Part shown: in pieces, positions 44,446 to 53,816 of the stretch | Numbering within the stretch: position 1 is the first letter of the stretch | Layout of the letters: the number at the start of each line of letters is the position of its first letter | DNA from: Alphaproteobacteria bacterium LSUCC0719 | GTDB lineage: Bacteria; Pseudomonadota; Alphaproteobacteria; Puniceispirillales; Puniceispirillaceae | Direction: 5' to 3' | Assembly (NCBI GenBank): GCA_040839025.1 | Contig: JBFPJN010000002.1 | Span: 471,963 to 535,962 of the forward strand | DNA length: 64,000 bases | Made by a program: the position numbers and the translations under genes | The notes under the pieces: model-generated | What the model was told of the DNA's origin: nothing | The model's input: only the letters and a program-made list of their open reading frames with translations | Database searches by the model: none

Positions 44446-45936
44446 CTACTTTTTCTTGTCGGACGGCTTGCCGCCAAGGCCGGGCAGTCCCCCGCCAAGC
44501 CCGGGCAAGCCACCCTTCAATCCGCCAGCAAGGCCGCCCGGTATTCCACCTGACATTCCACCAGGCATTCCGCCAGGCATTCCACCGCCGGGGATTCCGC
44601 CGCCACCAAGCAGCGCCTTCATGGCAGCGGCACCGGTCTTGCCGCCAAGCTTCTTCATCATCCGCGCCATGTCCTGATATTGCTTGACCAGCCGGTTCAC
44701 CTCCTGGACAGAGGTGCCAGACCCGGCAGCAATACGCTTGCGGCGCGACGCGTTGAGAAGCCCGACCGAAACACGTTCCTTTTTGGTCATCGACAGAATG
44801 ATGGCTTCCTGCCGGCGGATCATCGAATCATCGATGCCCGCGGCGGCAATCTGTTTCTGCATCTTGCCCAGGCCGGGAAGCATGCCCATGATTCCGCCAA
44901 GCCCGCCCATTTTCTGCAACTGGCGAAGCTGGGTCAGAAAATCGTTCATGTCGAACTGGCCCTTGGCCATCCTTTTGGCAAGCCGCTCGGCCTCTTCGAC
45001 CTCTATATTCTCGGCAGCCTTTTCGACGAGCGCGACGACATCGCCCATATCGAGGATGCGGCCAGCCATCCGCGCCGGATCAAACTCTTCAAGAGCGTCC
45101 TGCTTTTCACCAACACCAACAAGCTTGATCGGGCAGCCGGTGATCTCGCGCATCGACAGCGCCGCACCGCCACGTGCATCACCATCAAGACGGGTCAGCA
45201 CAATACCGGTGATATCAACCGCGTCATTAAAAGCCGTTGCGGTTGTCACCGCGTCCTGGCCTGTCATCGCATCGGCAACAAGCAGCACTTCATGCGGGCT
45301 GGTCAGCGCCTTGACCTCGCGGAGTTCCGCCATCAGCCCTTCGTCAATCGTCACCCGGCCCGCCGTGTCGAGGATCAGCACGTCGAATCCCTGAAGCTTG
45401 GCCGCCTGCAGGGCGCGTTTGGCAATCTGGGCCGGCGATTCCCGATCGGCCTCGGGAAGAACACCAACCGCCGCCTGTTCACCGAGAATACGCAGCTGTT
45501 CACGCGCCGCAGGGCGTGTGACATCAAGCGAGGCAAGCATGACTTTCTTGCGCTCGCGGGTGCGAAGGCGCAGCGCCAGCTTGCCGGCGGTGGTGGTCTT
45601 GCCCGAACCCTGAAGGCCGGCCATCAGAATCACGGCAGGCGGGTTCACGGCAATATTCAGGGGCGCCGGTTCACTGCCCAGCACATCGACCAGCGCATCA
45701 TTGACGATCTTGATGACCTGTTGATCAGGCCGCACCGCTTTCAGAACATCACTGCCAACAGCCCGTTCCCGAACGGTTGCGATGAAGCTTTTGACAACAG
45801 GAAGTGCAACGTCGGCATCAAGCAGCGCGAGCCGTACCTCGCGCAGGGCGGCGTCAACATCCGATTCGCGGAGCGCGCCGCGCTTGCCAAGGGCGCTGAA
45901 AACGTCCTGCAGCTTGTCCTTCAGACTGTCAAACAT
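44446..45936 (-). CDS. ffh: Signal recognition particle protein Ffh
   Basis: The protein has 496 aa. The N domain starts MFDSLKDKLQDVFSALGKRG; the G domain has MAGLQGSGKTTTAGKLA, LASLDVTRPAAREQL, DTAGR and TRLDGDARGGAALS. The M domain has FDMNDFLTQLRQLQKMGGLGGIMGMLPG and SMTKKER, then RRKRIAAGSGTSVQEVNRLVKQY for 4.5S RNA binding. The last 53 residues are a Gly/Met/Pro/Leu tail with GGM, GGI and GGL steps, ending KPSDKKK. The start was set at the conserved MFDSL. FtsY, its receptor, is encoded 1 kb away. Confidence 0.97.
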   Translation of the reverse strand: MFDSLKDKLQDVFSALGKRGALRESDVDAALREVRLALLDADVALPVVKSFIATVRERAVGSDVLKAVRPDQQVIKIVNDALVDVLGSEPAPLNIAVNPPAVILMAGLQGSGKTTTAGKLALRLRTRERKKVMLASLDVTRPAAREQLRILGEQAAVGVLPEADRESPAQIAKRALQAAKLQGFDVLILDTAGRVTIDEGLMAELREVKALTSPHEVLLVADAMTGQDAVTTATAFNDAVDITGIVLTRLDGDARGGAALSMREITGCPIKLVGVGEKQDALEEFDPARMAGRILDMGDVVALVEKAAENIEVEEAERLAKRMAKGQFDMNDFLTQLRQLQKMGGLGGIMGMLPGLGKMQKQIAAAGIDDSMIRRQEAIILSMTKKERVSVGLLNASRRKRIAAGSGTSVQEVNRLVKQYQDMARMMKKLGGKTGAAAMKALLGGGGIPGGGMPGGMPGGMSGGIPGGLAGGLKGGLPGLGGGLPGLGGKPSDKKK

Positions 45937-46137
45937 GGCACATGCCCTGCTGTGATTGATCCCGTGCCGGCCAGGGGACGGCGATATTCCCAAACGTTAC
46001 AGCACGCCGCAAACACCGATGGCACCCGTGCTCGAAAACTTCAAGGACGGATGGAACCCGCAAGGGTCTGGCAGCCGGTGATGGCGTGATGTGGGTGTGT
46101 GTTGCGCTTTTTCGCAAGACTTGTCAAGAATTGGCAG

Positions 46138-46923
46138 ATGTTTTTCACGCTTTCGAAAATTCTCGCGATCCTGGTCGAGCCGCTGGCCTACCCCTATCTG
46201 CTTCTGGCGGTCGCGGTCGTCATGCGCTGGCGACGCCGGCGCCGAATGATGAAGATCTGTATTGCCGGTGCGCTGCTGCTGCCACTGCTCTATGGCGTGC
46301 TGTTTCTGTCGAGAGCGCCCCTGCAATATCTGGAGAGCCGATATGACATTCCGGCACTGTCCGGCCCACCGGTCGATGGCGTGATTGTTCTTGGCGGGCA
46401 TACGGTCTTTGGCGACATTTCCGAGAGCCGCAATCAACCGCAGCAGAACAGAGCGGCTGACAGGCTGACGAAGGGGCTGATGCTGCATCGCACAAACCCC
46501 GGCAGCACATTATTGTTCAGTGGCTTTGACGGCAGGCTGACACCCGCCGGCTGGAGCGAGGCTGAAACAATCCGCCGCCTTGTCGCCGAGCTTGGCGTTG
46601 CCGATGACGGCATCATCTATGAATCAACCAGCCGCAACACCTATGAAAACGCGGTCAACAGTCTTGCCGTGGCGGTGCCGCAGCCCGGAAGCCGATGGGT
46701 GCTTGTCACCTCGGCGGCGCATATGCCGCGCGCAAAGGGTGCCTTTGCCGCGGCCGGGTGGGACAGCATCATTGCCTATCCGGTGGATTTCCAGACCGGC
46801 ACCGGCTCGTCCGATATTTTCGACCTTGAGGCGGGGACAGATGCCGTCAGAACATGGCTTCATGAATTTGTGGGAATCGCGGCCTACTGGGCCACCGGAC
46901 GCAGCGCGATCCTGATTCCCTGA
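46138..46923 (+). CDS. YdcF/ElyC-family membrane protein (DUF218)
   Basis: The protein has 261 aa from MFFTLSKILAILVEPLAYP, similar to the ElyC N-terminus. Two hydrophobic segments lie at about 7-30 and 38-60, then a periplasmic or cytoplasmic DUF218 domain with VDGVIVLGGHTVF, LLFSGFDGRLTPAGWSEAETIRRL, YESTSRNTYENAVNSL, and WVLVTSAAHMPRAKGAFAAAGWD. ElyC is linked to peptidoglycan precursor or undecaprenyl-phosphate metabolism in E. coli; the function here is inferred. A GTG at 46099 would add 13 residues. It is a single gene, divergent from ffh and convergent with ftsY. Confidence 0.8.
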   Translation: MFFTLSKILAILVEPLAYPYLLLAVAVVMRWRRRRRMMKICIAGALLLPLLYGVLFLSRAPLQYLESRYDIPALSGPPVDGVIVLGGHTVFGDISESRNQPQQNRAADRLTKGLMLHRTNPGSTLLFSGFDGRLTPAGWSEAETIRRLVAELGVADDGIIYESTSRNTYENAVNSLAVAVPQPGSRWVLVTSAAHMPRAKGAFAAAGWDSIIAYPVDFQTGTGSSDIFDLEAGTDAVRTWLHEFVGIAAYWATGRSAILIP

Positions 46924-46954
46924 GTCTGACAGACCCACAGTCACATCCTAGCGC

Positions 46955-47878
46955 TCAGGCGTCAGGCGCAACACCGGCAAGCGCGTTGGCGAAATCACGG
47001 GCCTCAAAGGGCTGCAGATCATCCGCACCTTCGCCAACCCCGACAGCATGAACGGGAAGCTGGAATTTCTCGGCCAGCGCTATCACCACCCCGCCCTTGG
47101 CAGAGCCGTCAAGCTTGGTCACGATCAGCCCGCTGACATCGGCGATATCCTGAAAGGCGCTGACCTGGGACAGCGCGTTCTGGCCAACCGTGCCATCAAG
47201 CACAATCACCGAATCATGGGGGGCTGTATCGTCCAGCTTGCGGATCACACGCACAATCTTTGCCAGCTCATCCATCAATTCAGACCGGTTTTGCAACCTG
47301 CCGGCCGTGTCGATGATCAGCACATCCGTACCCTGCGAGCGGGCCCGTTCAAGCGCCTGATAGGCCAGCGCGGCAGCATCACCGCCCTGCGCACCCGCAA
47401 TCACCTCGGTTCCGGTGCGATCACCCCAGATCTGCAGCTGTTCGATGGCGGCGGCACGAAATGTGTCCCCCGCCGCCAGCATCACCGATTTGCCTTCCTG
47501 ACGCCACTGGCTGGCAAGCTTGCCGGCCGTGGTTGTCTTGCCCGACCCGTTGACACCGACAAGAAGCACCACATGCGGCTTGTTGGCTGGATCGGGATGC
47601 AGCGGCGCTGCCACAGGTTCCAGGATCTCGGTGATCCCATCGGCAAGCGCCCCGGCAAGGGCCTGTGCCGTCACCTCGCCATCGAATTTATGGCGTCGCA
47701 CGCGTTCGGCAAGACGTGCCGCCGCCGCGGTGCCGAGATCGGCACTGATCAGCGCATCCTCGACCTCTTCGATCGAGGCGGCGTCAATCGAGGATCGACC
47801 AAGAAGCGAGGACAGCGATGAGGTAACTCTGGCGCTTGTCTTGCTCAGCCCGGAAGTCAGTTTCTTCAACCAGCTCAT
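46955..47878 (-). CDS. ftsY: SRP receptor FtsY
   Basis: The 307-aa protein consists of the NG domain with almost no acidic A domain, as usual in alphaproteobacteria: MSWLKKLTSGLSKTSARV at the start, then G1 VGVNGSGKTTTAGKLA, AAGDTFRAAAIEQLQIW, DTAGRLQNR, VLDGTVGQNAL and TKLDGSAKGGVVIALAEKF. It docks Ffh-bound ribosomes at the membrane. It starts 1 nt after the mtaB stop, so dapF-mtaB-ftsY look co-transcribed. Confidence 0.96.
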   Translation of the reverse strand: MSWLKKLTSGLSKTSARVTSSLSSLLGRSSIDAASIEEVEDALISADLGTAAAARLAERVRRHKFDGEVTAQALAGALADGITEILEPVAAPLHPDPANKPHVVLLVGVNGSGKTTTAGKLASQWRQEGKSVMLAAGDTFRAAAIEQLQIWGDRTGTEVIAGAQGGDAAALAYQALERARSQGTDVLIIDTAGRLQNRSELMDELAKIVRVIRKLDDTAPHDSVIVLDGTVGQNALSQVSAFQDIADVSGLIVTKLDGSAKGGVVIALAEKFQLPVHAVGVGEGADDLQPFEARDFANALAGVAPDA

Positions 47879-47879
47879 A

Positions 47880-49142
47880 TTACCGCCTTACCACCGTGAG
47901 ATGCTGACCATCACGCGCCAGAACCGTCACGTCAACAAGCGATCCGGGCGATTCCATCTCCCCCTCAAGCCGCATCTTCGCAAAATTCCGGCCATGCCCC
48001 GCATTGCCCGATTCAACAAGAATCTGATCATGGCTTCCAACCGCATTGTCGAGAGACGCCTCAAGGCGTGCCATGCCATGCGCGCGAATCTCGTCAGCCC
48101 TGGTTCTGATCACCCTGCCATCCAGCTGCGGCATGCGCGCTGCCGGCGTGCCGGCCCGCGGCGAGAAGGGGAAGACATGAAGATAGGTCAGGCCCGCCCG
48201 GTCAATCAGGCGACGCGTGGCCTCGTGGGCGGCATCGGTTTCAGTTGGAAATCCGGCAATGAGATCAGCCCCGAACACAACATCCGGACGGCGGCGGCGC
48301 GCCTCGTCACAGAACCGCACCACATCACGCGCCAGATGGCGCCGCTTCATACGCTTGAGGATTGTGTCATCACCATGCTGGGCCGACAGATGAAGATGCG
48401 GCATCAGCCGCGATTCGGTGGCCAGAACATTCATCAGCTGTGAATCGGGTTCGGCGGGGTCCAGCGAGGACAGCCGCAGCCGCTGCAGACCCGGCAGCGC
48501 ACGCAAAAGCTCTGTCACCAGATCGCCAAGGCGCGGGCGGCCAGGCAGGTCGCTTCCCCATGAGGTAATATCGACCCCGGTCAGCACAATCTCGGCGCTG
48601 CCGCCATCAACAAGCTGACCAGCCGATTCGACAATCTGCCCAAGCCCTGCCGAGCGGTTGTTGCCCCGGCCATAGGGAATGATGCAGAAGGTACAGCGAT
48701 GGTCGCATCCCTGCTGGATCTGCAGAAAACCACGCGTATGCGCGCTGAACGCATCCAGCATATGCGTTGCTGTTTCGCGGACCTGCATGACATCACTGAC
48801 GATGACGGCCTCGCCACCAGCCGCCAGAGACTGCCAGACCGGCGGTGCCAGCTTGTCATGATTGCCGACAACATGATCGACCTCGGGCATCGCGTCCCAT
48901 GTATCAGGCGCAATCTGGGCGGCACAACCGGTGACAATGATTCGGGCCTCGGGATCTTCACGTCTGGCCCGGCGGATCGCCTGCCGCGCCTGGCGCTCGG
49001 CCTCAGCTGTCACCGCACATGTGTTGAAGATGATGGCATCGTTCAGACCGGCTGTCGCCGCCTGGTCACGCACAACTTCTGATTCCCAGATATTCAGCCG
49101 GCAGCCGAAGGTTTCGACCCTTGGCGCGTTACGCTGCGCCAT
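47880..49142 (-). CDS. mtaB: tRNA t6A37 methylthiotransferase MtaB
   Basis: The 420-aa radical-SAM enzyme converts t6A37 to ms2t6A37. The N-terminal UPF0004 domain gives three cluster cysteines (ETFGCRLNIWESE, IFNTCAVTAEAERQARQ, IVTGCAAQ). The radical-SAM motif is QQGCDHRCTFCIIPYGRG, followed by IVLTGVDITSWGSDL and AHLSAQHG-like LHLSAQHGDDTILKRMKRRH, with a C-terminal TRAM-like region. Its start lies 14 nt inside dapF. Confidence 0.93.
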   Translation of the reverse strand: MAQRNAPRVETFGCRLNIWESEVVRDQAATAGLNDAIIFNTCAVTAEAERQARQAIRRARREDPEARIIVTGCAAQIAPDTWDAMPEVDHVVGNHDKLAPPVWQSLAAGGEAVIVSDVMQVRETATHMLDAFSAHTRGFLQIQQGCDHRCTFCIIPYGRGNNRSAGLGQIVESAGQLVDGGSAEIVLTGVDITSWGSDLPGRPRLGDLVTELLRALPGLQRLRLSSLDPAEPDSQLMNVLATESRLMPHLHLSAQHGDDTILKRMKRRHLARDVVRFCDEARRRRPDVVFGADLIAGFPTETDAAHEATRRLIDRAGLTYLHVFPFSPRAGTPAARMPQLDGRVIRTRADEIRAHGMARLEASLDNAVGSHDQILVESGNAGHGRNFAKMRLEGEMESPGSLVDVTVLARDGQHLTVVRR

Positions 49143-49983
49143 GGCGCTGCTCCAGAAGGGCGTCCAGTTCAGGCGACAAGGTGCCCTGACAGACATAGGA
49201 TACAGGCCCGGTCATCGTCACATGATGGCTGACATCGTCCCAGTCGATCTGGACGGTGCCTCCATCCATCTGGATGTGATTGCGCCGTGGCCCAAGCCCG
49301 CGCCGGACAATTGCCGCCCCGACAGCACAGGCACCGCTTCCACAAGCCATCGTAATGCCGACACCGCGTTCCCAGACACGCATTCTGAACGCCGCCTCGT
49401 CAATCTGGCTGACAACCGAGAGATTGACCCGCTGTGGAAACAGCGCCGCATGTTCGACAAGTGGCCCCAGACGCGCAAGATCCATCGCTTCGGCATCATC
49501 GACAAAGACGACGGCATGTGGATTGCCGAGGGAATGGCAGACCGCATCGCCAAGACCGTCAACCCCCAGCGGCACCTGAAGCGTATCCGCCTCATGCGCC
49601 AATGGCACATCGCGCCAGCCGGTCGCCACCGGACCCATATCAACAGCTATCTCGCCATCGCCCGCATGCCAGGCACGAAGATGACCACCGTCTGTTTCAA
49701 TGCTGAGATCGTCACGGCCGGACTGACCCATTACATAGTCGGCGACACAGCGGGTGCCATTACCGCAAGCGCCGGACAGAGATCCATCCTGATTCAGGAT
49801 ATCCATCCTGATATCGGCATTGTCCGAGTTGCGGATGACCAGGATCTGGTCGCAGCCAATGCCAAGGCGACGATCGGCAAGGCGCCGCGCCGCAACGGCA
49901 CCGACCTGTGCCGGGCCGGCATCGCGCCAGTCGAAAATGATGAAATCATTTCCAAGGCCATGCATTTTCAGAAACGCTGTCAT
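49129..49983 (-). CDS. dapF: Diaminopimelate epimerase
   Basis: The 284-aa enzyme converts LL- to meso-diaminopimelate for lysine and peptidoglycan. FLKMHGLGNDFIIFDWR starts the protein. Cys73 in GACGNGTRCVADYV and a second Cys in GITMACGSGACAVGAAIV form the two-base pair, and DGSLSGACGNG and SLGNPHAVVFVDD are family segments. The ATG giving MTAFLKM was chosen; only a TTG lies upstream in frame. It is the first gene before mtaB and ftsY. Confidence 0.96.
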   Translation of the reverse strand: MTAFLKMHGLGNDFIIFDWRDAGPAQVGAVAARRLADRRLGIGCDQILVIRNSDNADIRMDILNQDGSLSGACGNGTRCVADYVMGQSGRDDLSIETDGGHLRAWHAGDGEIAVDMGPVATGWRDVPLAHEADTLQVPLGVDGLGDAVCHSLGNPHAVVFVDDAEAMDLARLGPLVEHAALFPQRVNLSVVSQIDEAAFRMRVWERGVGITMACGSGACAVGAAIVRRGLGPRRNHIQMDGGTVQIDWDDVSHHVTMTGPVSYVCQGTLSPELDALLEQRHGAA

Positions 49984-50029
49984 GGCTTGCCTATACGCCA
50001 AATCATGGCGAATGAAAAGCGGGGCGGGG

Positions 50030-50809
50030 CTAGAGTTCGATCACCGTCGGCACATGGTCCGACGGCTTTTCCGCGCCCCTGAGATCCCGCTCGATCGACA
50101 CCGAACGAACACTGTCTGCCAGATCATGACTTGTCCAGACATGATCCAGCCGCCGTCCACGATCACTCGCCGCCCAGTCACGGGCGCGGTAGGACCACCA
50201 GGAATAGAGAATGTCATCAGGTCCGAAATGCGCGCGCACAACATCATGCCACCCCCCGTCCGCGATCAGTCGCAGCAGACCCTCGCGTTCGACCGGTGTA
50301 TGGCTGACAACATTGCGGAGCTGCTTTGTAGACCAGACATCTTCGGCAAGGGGCGCGATATTCAGATCGCCGACAAGAATGGCGTTCTGCGGCCTGTTGG
50401 CGGCAAAATACCCGGTCATTTCGGCAATGAAATCGAGCTTGTGCCCGAATTTCGGGTTCTCGTCACGATCCGGAACATCACCCCCGGCGGGAACATAGAA
50501 ATTATGGACCAGCGGCCCACCTTCAATGCGCGCCGAAATATGACGACAGTCGCCGCGCCCGACCCAGTCCATATGGTCCGGGTCCGACAGCTTCAGGCGC
50601 GAAATGATCGCCACGCCATTATAGCTTTTCTCGCCGCGATAGACATGATGCGGCCAGCCGGCTTCGGCCAGCGCCGCCACCGGGAAATGTACATCCTCGG
50701 TCTTGGTTTCCTGCAGGCACAGCACGTCGATATTGTGGCGCCGGATAAAATCCAGAACCAGATCTATCCGCAGTCTGACAGAGTTGATGTTCCAGGTTGC
50801 TAGGCGCAT
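50030..50809 (-). CDS. xthA: Exodeoxyribonuclease III
   Basis: The 259-aa protein belongs to the AP-endonuclease/exonuclease III family. It shows MRLATWNINSVRLRIDLVLDFI, the metal Glu34 in CLQETKTED, YNGVAIISRLKL, LVGDLNIAPLAEDVW, and the C-terminal YSWWSYRARDWAASDRGRRLDHVW and KPSDHVPTVIEL. It cuts DNA at abasic sites and trims 3' ends. It follows lolA by 16 nt on the same strand. Confidence 0.94.
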   Translation of the reverse strand: MRLATWNINSVRLRIDLVLDFIRRHNIDVLCLQETKTEDVHFPVAALAEAGWPHHVYRGEKSYNGVAIISRLKLSDPDHMDWVGRGDCRHISARIEGGPLVHNFYVPAGGDVPDRDENPKFGHKLDFIAEMTGYFAANRPQNAILVGDLNIAPLAEDVWSTKQLRNVVSHTPVEREGLLRLIADGGWHDVVRAHFGPDDILYSWWSYRARDWAASDRGRRLDHVWTSHDLADSVRSVSIERDLRGAEKPSDHVPTVIEL

Positions 50810-50825
50810 GGCGACTTTTCCTGCG

Positions 50826-51467
50826 TCAATTTTGGATGGGGTAGTCGGATTTTGCGAAGAACTTGTTCTCGTAGCGATGACCAAAGCGCATGTTCTGAAG
50901 CGTCACCGTGGTTGCCACATCGGCAGCGTCGCGGATTGTCCAGCGACGAAGTTCGAAGGGTATGTTGGTGAATTCAAGCGTCAGCTCGCCGGCCGCCTCG
51001 CCGACATCGCGCGTCAGCGTGATCCGCGTGATACCGTCTTCAACCACATGTGTGGTGGTGAATTCCGGCGATTGCAGAACGACATCCTCGCGCAGGATCA
51101 GCGATAGCGGGGTCTCGCTGATCGGATAGCTTGTCACGGTCCTGTCATTCGGTCTGTCGACATGCAGCCAAACCGGCGTTGTCAGCAGGATCAACGGTTC
51201 TTCAAGATCGTAGATCACCTTCATCCGATGGGGTCGACGAAGATGCAGCTCGCCTGTCGCGCTGGTGCCATCGGATGCCACCTGAATGAAATCGGCGCGC
51301 ATCGTGGTGATATTGTCGAACCAGGCTTCGGCACGGCTGACAGGGTCGGTTGCCGCCGCCAGACCACCGGTTGTCAGGATGCCCAATGTCAGAATGCTGG
51401 GCACCAGGATGATGGCAAGCAGCCCAACCAGCCGGAAAATCCCGCCTCTTTTGCCCATAACAGCCAT
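50826..51467 (-). CDS. lolA: Outer-membrane lipoprotein carrier LolA-like protein
   Basis: The 213-aa protein has an N-terminal signal-like hydrophobic segment (about 11-38) and then a LolA domain: AEAWFDNITTMRADFIQVASDGTSATGELHLRRPHRMKVIYD, PVWLHVDRPNDRTVTSYPIS and LTLEFTNIPFELRRWTIRDAAD. It would carry lipoproteins across the periplasm. It follows ftsK by 3 nt, the gene order common in Gram-negative bacteria. An ATG three codons later is an alternative start. Confidence 0.9.
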   Translation of the reverse strand: MAVMGKRGGIFRLVGLLAIILVPSILTLGILTTGGLAAATDPVSRAEAWFDNITTMRADFIQVASDGTSATGELHLRRPHRMKVIYDLEEPLILLTTPVWLHVDRPNDRTVTSYPISETPLSLILREDVVLQSPEFTTTHVVEDGITRITLTRDVGEAAGELTLEFTNIPFELRRWTIRDAADVATTVTLQNMRFGHRYENKFFAKSDYPIQN

Positions 51468-51470
51468 CTG

Positions 51471-53816
51471 CTATGAGTCCCCTTCTGTGATCAGCACCTC
51501 TCGTTTGCCAACATGGTTGGCGGCGCTGATGATACCATTGCTTTCCATTTCCTCGATAATGGTCGCGGCACGATTATAGCCGATTTTGAGATGCCTCTGC
51601 ACAAAGCTGGTCGAGGCTTTCTGTTCGCGAACGACAAGCTGTACCGCCTGGTCATACAGGCTGCTATCATCCCCAAGAAGGTCGCCCGTGCCGCCTGCCA
51701 GCGCGTCGGTGTCTTCCTCTTCGGCAACAACCTTGTCGTTATAATCCGGTTCACCCTGCTTGCGCAGGAAATTGGCCACGGCCTCGACCTCCTTGTCGGA
51801 AACGAATGGCCCATGCACACGCATGACACGCCCGCCACCTTCCATGAACAGCATGTCACCACGACCAAGAAGCTGTTCTGCGCCCTGTTCACCAAGAATG
51901 GTCCGGCTGTCGATCCGCGAGGTAACCTGAAAACTGATACGGGTCGGGAAATTGGCCTTGATGGTGCCGGTGATGACATCAACCGACGGGCGCTGCGTTG
52001 CCATGATGACATGAATGCCCGCGGCCCGCGCCATCTGCGCCAGACGCTGAACCGCGGCTTCGATTTCCTTGCCGGCGACAAGCATCAGATCGGCCACTTC
52101 ATCGATCACCACAACGATAAAGGGAAGCGGCGCCAGATCGAGTATTTCCTCTTCAAAGACAGGCTTGCCTGTCTCGGTGTCGAATCCGGTCTGCACACGC
52201 CGCGTCAGCACCTCGCCATCTGCCCGGGCCGTGGCAACGCGCTGGTTATAGCCGGCAATATTGCGAACACCGAGCTTGGCCATGTTGCGATACCGGCTTT
52301 CCATTTCCCGCACCGCCCACTTCAGCGCTGTCACCGCCTTTGACGGTTCGGTGACAACCGGACTCAGAAGATGCGGGATACCGTCATAGACCGACAGTTC
52401 AAGCATCTTTGGATCAACCAGAATCATCCGGCAGGTTTCCGGCGTATGGCGGTACAGCAGGGACAGGATCATCGCATTGATACCAACCGATTTGCCCGAT
52501 CCCGTGGTTCCCGCCACCAGCAGATGCGGCATCTTCGCAAGATCAACAATCACCGGCGCGCCGGCGATATCCTTGCCAAGCGCCATCGGCAGATCACCGC
52601 CATCATCATGCCATGCGGCATGGTCGAAAATTTCCCGAAGCACCACCATCTGGCGGTCGACATTCGGCAGTTCGATACCAATCACATTCTGGCCCGGCAC
52701 CACCGCAACGCGGACCGAAACCGCACTCATCGAGCGGGCGATATCATCGGCAAGCGAGATCACACGCTGCGATTTGGTTCCCGGGGCCGGCACCAGATCA
52801 TGGCGTGTCACAACCGGACCATAACGGGATTCGGTAATTTCGCCCTTTACGCTGAAATCGCCGAGAACATGTTCCAGCTGCGCCGCTGTTTCCTCAAGTT
52901 CCCGTTTCGAGGGGCCGGAGGCAGCCTTGCCGGGCGCAGACAGAAGTTTGCCCGGTGGCAGACGGAAATGTCCGTCGGTATCAAGATCCAGACGCCCCTG
53001 GCCACCATCGCGGCTGGCGGCGGCACTGTCCGATGCGACGCCGGCAATCAGGGTCGGTTCTTTACGTTTGCGGGATGCCTTGCGTGGCGTCGTCTTCTTT
53101 TTTGACGGGGCGTCGGCGTCGGGTTCGGTCAGGGTAAGCGGCGGCGCGTCAGCATCATCCGCGTTGCCCTGGTCCCGGCGCATGGCGAGGCGGCGCATCA
53201 CCATGCCGGCAAGACCGCGGACAGGCGCCACGATAAGGCTAAACTGTCGTGGCGACAAGGTGGCGCACCAGGCCCAGATCACCAATCCGACAATCACATA
53301 GCCGGCCCCGAGATAATGGGCGTTTGTCAGTCCGAGGAACGGTTGCAACGGTGGCAGATGCGGCAGTGTCAGACCTGTCAGGATGACGCCCGCGGCACCG
53401 CCGGACGCACTGCCATCAGCGCCGGACAGGCCGTAAAACCCCGCCGCCAGAAGCACCAGCGCGATCGGCGCCAGGCACAGCCGGACGATCGTGTGGCGTA
53501 TCGGTTTCTTGCGGATCAGCCGGTAGCCCCAGCCAAGTGGCAGCAGGGTCAGAAAAAAACTGGCCGTTCCGAGGCTGATGTGCAGTCCGCCGGCGATGGT
53601 CGCGCCGAGCGGGCCAAACCAGTTTTCAATATCGCCGGTTGAAAAGGCGCTGAAGGACGGATCATACCGGCCTGGCGAAAACAGCATTGCTGTCAGGCCC
53701 ACGCCAATTGCCATCAGGCAGATGCCGCCAAGCTCCATCGCCCGCCGCCGGAAAAAGGCGATCAGAGCCGGGGACAGGATCCTGCTTTTGGCCTCAGCGT
53801 CGATCATCACCTCCAT
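51471..53816 (-). CDS. ftsK: DNA translocase FtsK
   Basis: The 781-aa protein has an N-terminal part with four hydrophobic segments within residues 30-190, a Lys/Arg- and Asp/Pro-rich linker at about 210-310, and a motor domain with [22 protein letters not shown] (Walker A), [18 protein letters not shown] (Walker B) and [20 protein letters not shown]. The C-terminal gamma domain, [31 protein letters not shown], reads orienting sequences and activates XerCD. The linker is short compared with E. coli. ATG abuts the dapC stop. Confidence 0.96.
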   Translation of the reverse strand: MEVMIDAEAKSRILSPALIAFFRRRAMELGGICLMAIGVGLTAMLFSPGRYDPSFSAFSTGDIENWFGPLGATIAGGLHISLGTASFFLTLLPLGWGYRLIRKKPIRHTIVRLCLAPIALVLLAAGFYGLSGADGSASGGAAGVILTGLTLPHLPPLQPFLGLTNAHYLGAGYVIVGLVIWAWCATLSPRQFSLIVAPVRGLAGMVMRRLAMRRDQGNADDADAPPLTLTEPDADAPSKKKTTPRKASRKRKEPTLIAGVASDSAAASRDGGQGRLDLDTDGHFRLPPGKLLSAPGKAASGPSKRELEETAAQLEHVLGDFSVKGEITESRYGPVVTRHDLVPAPGTKSQRVISLADDIARSMSAVSVRVAVVPGQNVIGIELPNVDRQMVVLREIFDHAAWHDDGGDLPMALGKDIAGAPVIVDLAKMPHLLVAGTTGSGKSVGINAMILSLLYRHTPETCRMILVDPKMLELSVYDGIPHLLSPVVTEPSKAVTALKWAVREMESRYRNMAKLGVRNIAGYNQRVATARADGEVLTRRVQTGFDTETGKPVFEEEILDLAPLPFIVVVIDEVADLMLVAGKEIEAAVQRLAQMARAAGIHVIMATQRPSVDVITGTIKANFPTRISFQVTSRIDSRTILGEQGAEQLLGRGDMLFMEGGGRVMRVHGPFVSDKEVEAVANFLRKQGEPDYNDKVVAEEEDTDALAGGTGDLLGDDSSLYDQAVQLVVREQKASTSFVQRHLKIGYNRAATIIEEMESNGIISAANHVGKREVLITEGDS

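Noticed and set aside
44680..46089. A 469-codon open frame antisense to ffh
   Set aside because: It mirrors the conserved ffh gene and has no ribosome site or domain.
45937..46137. 4.5S RNA (ffs) gene beside ffh
   Set aside because: No conserved SRP RNA apical loop or matching stem could be found in the spacer.
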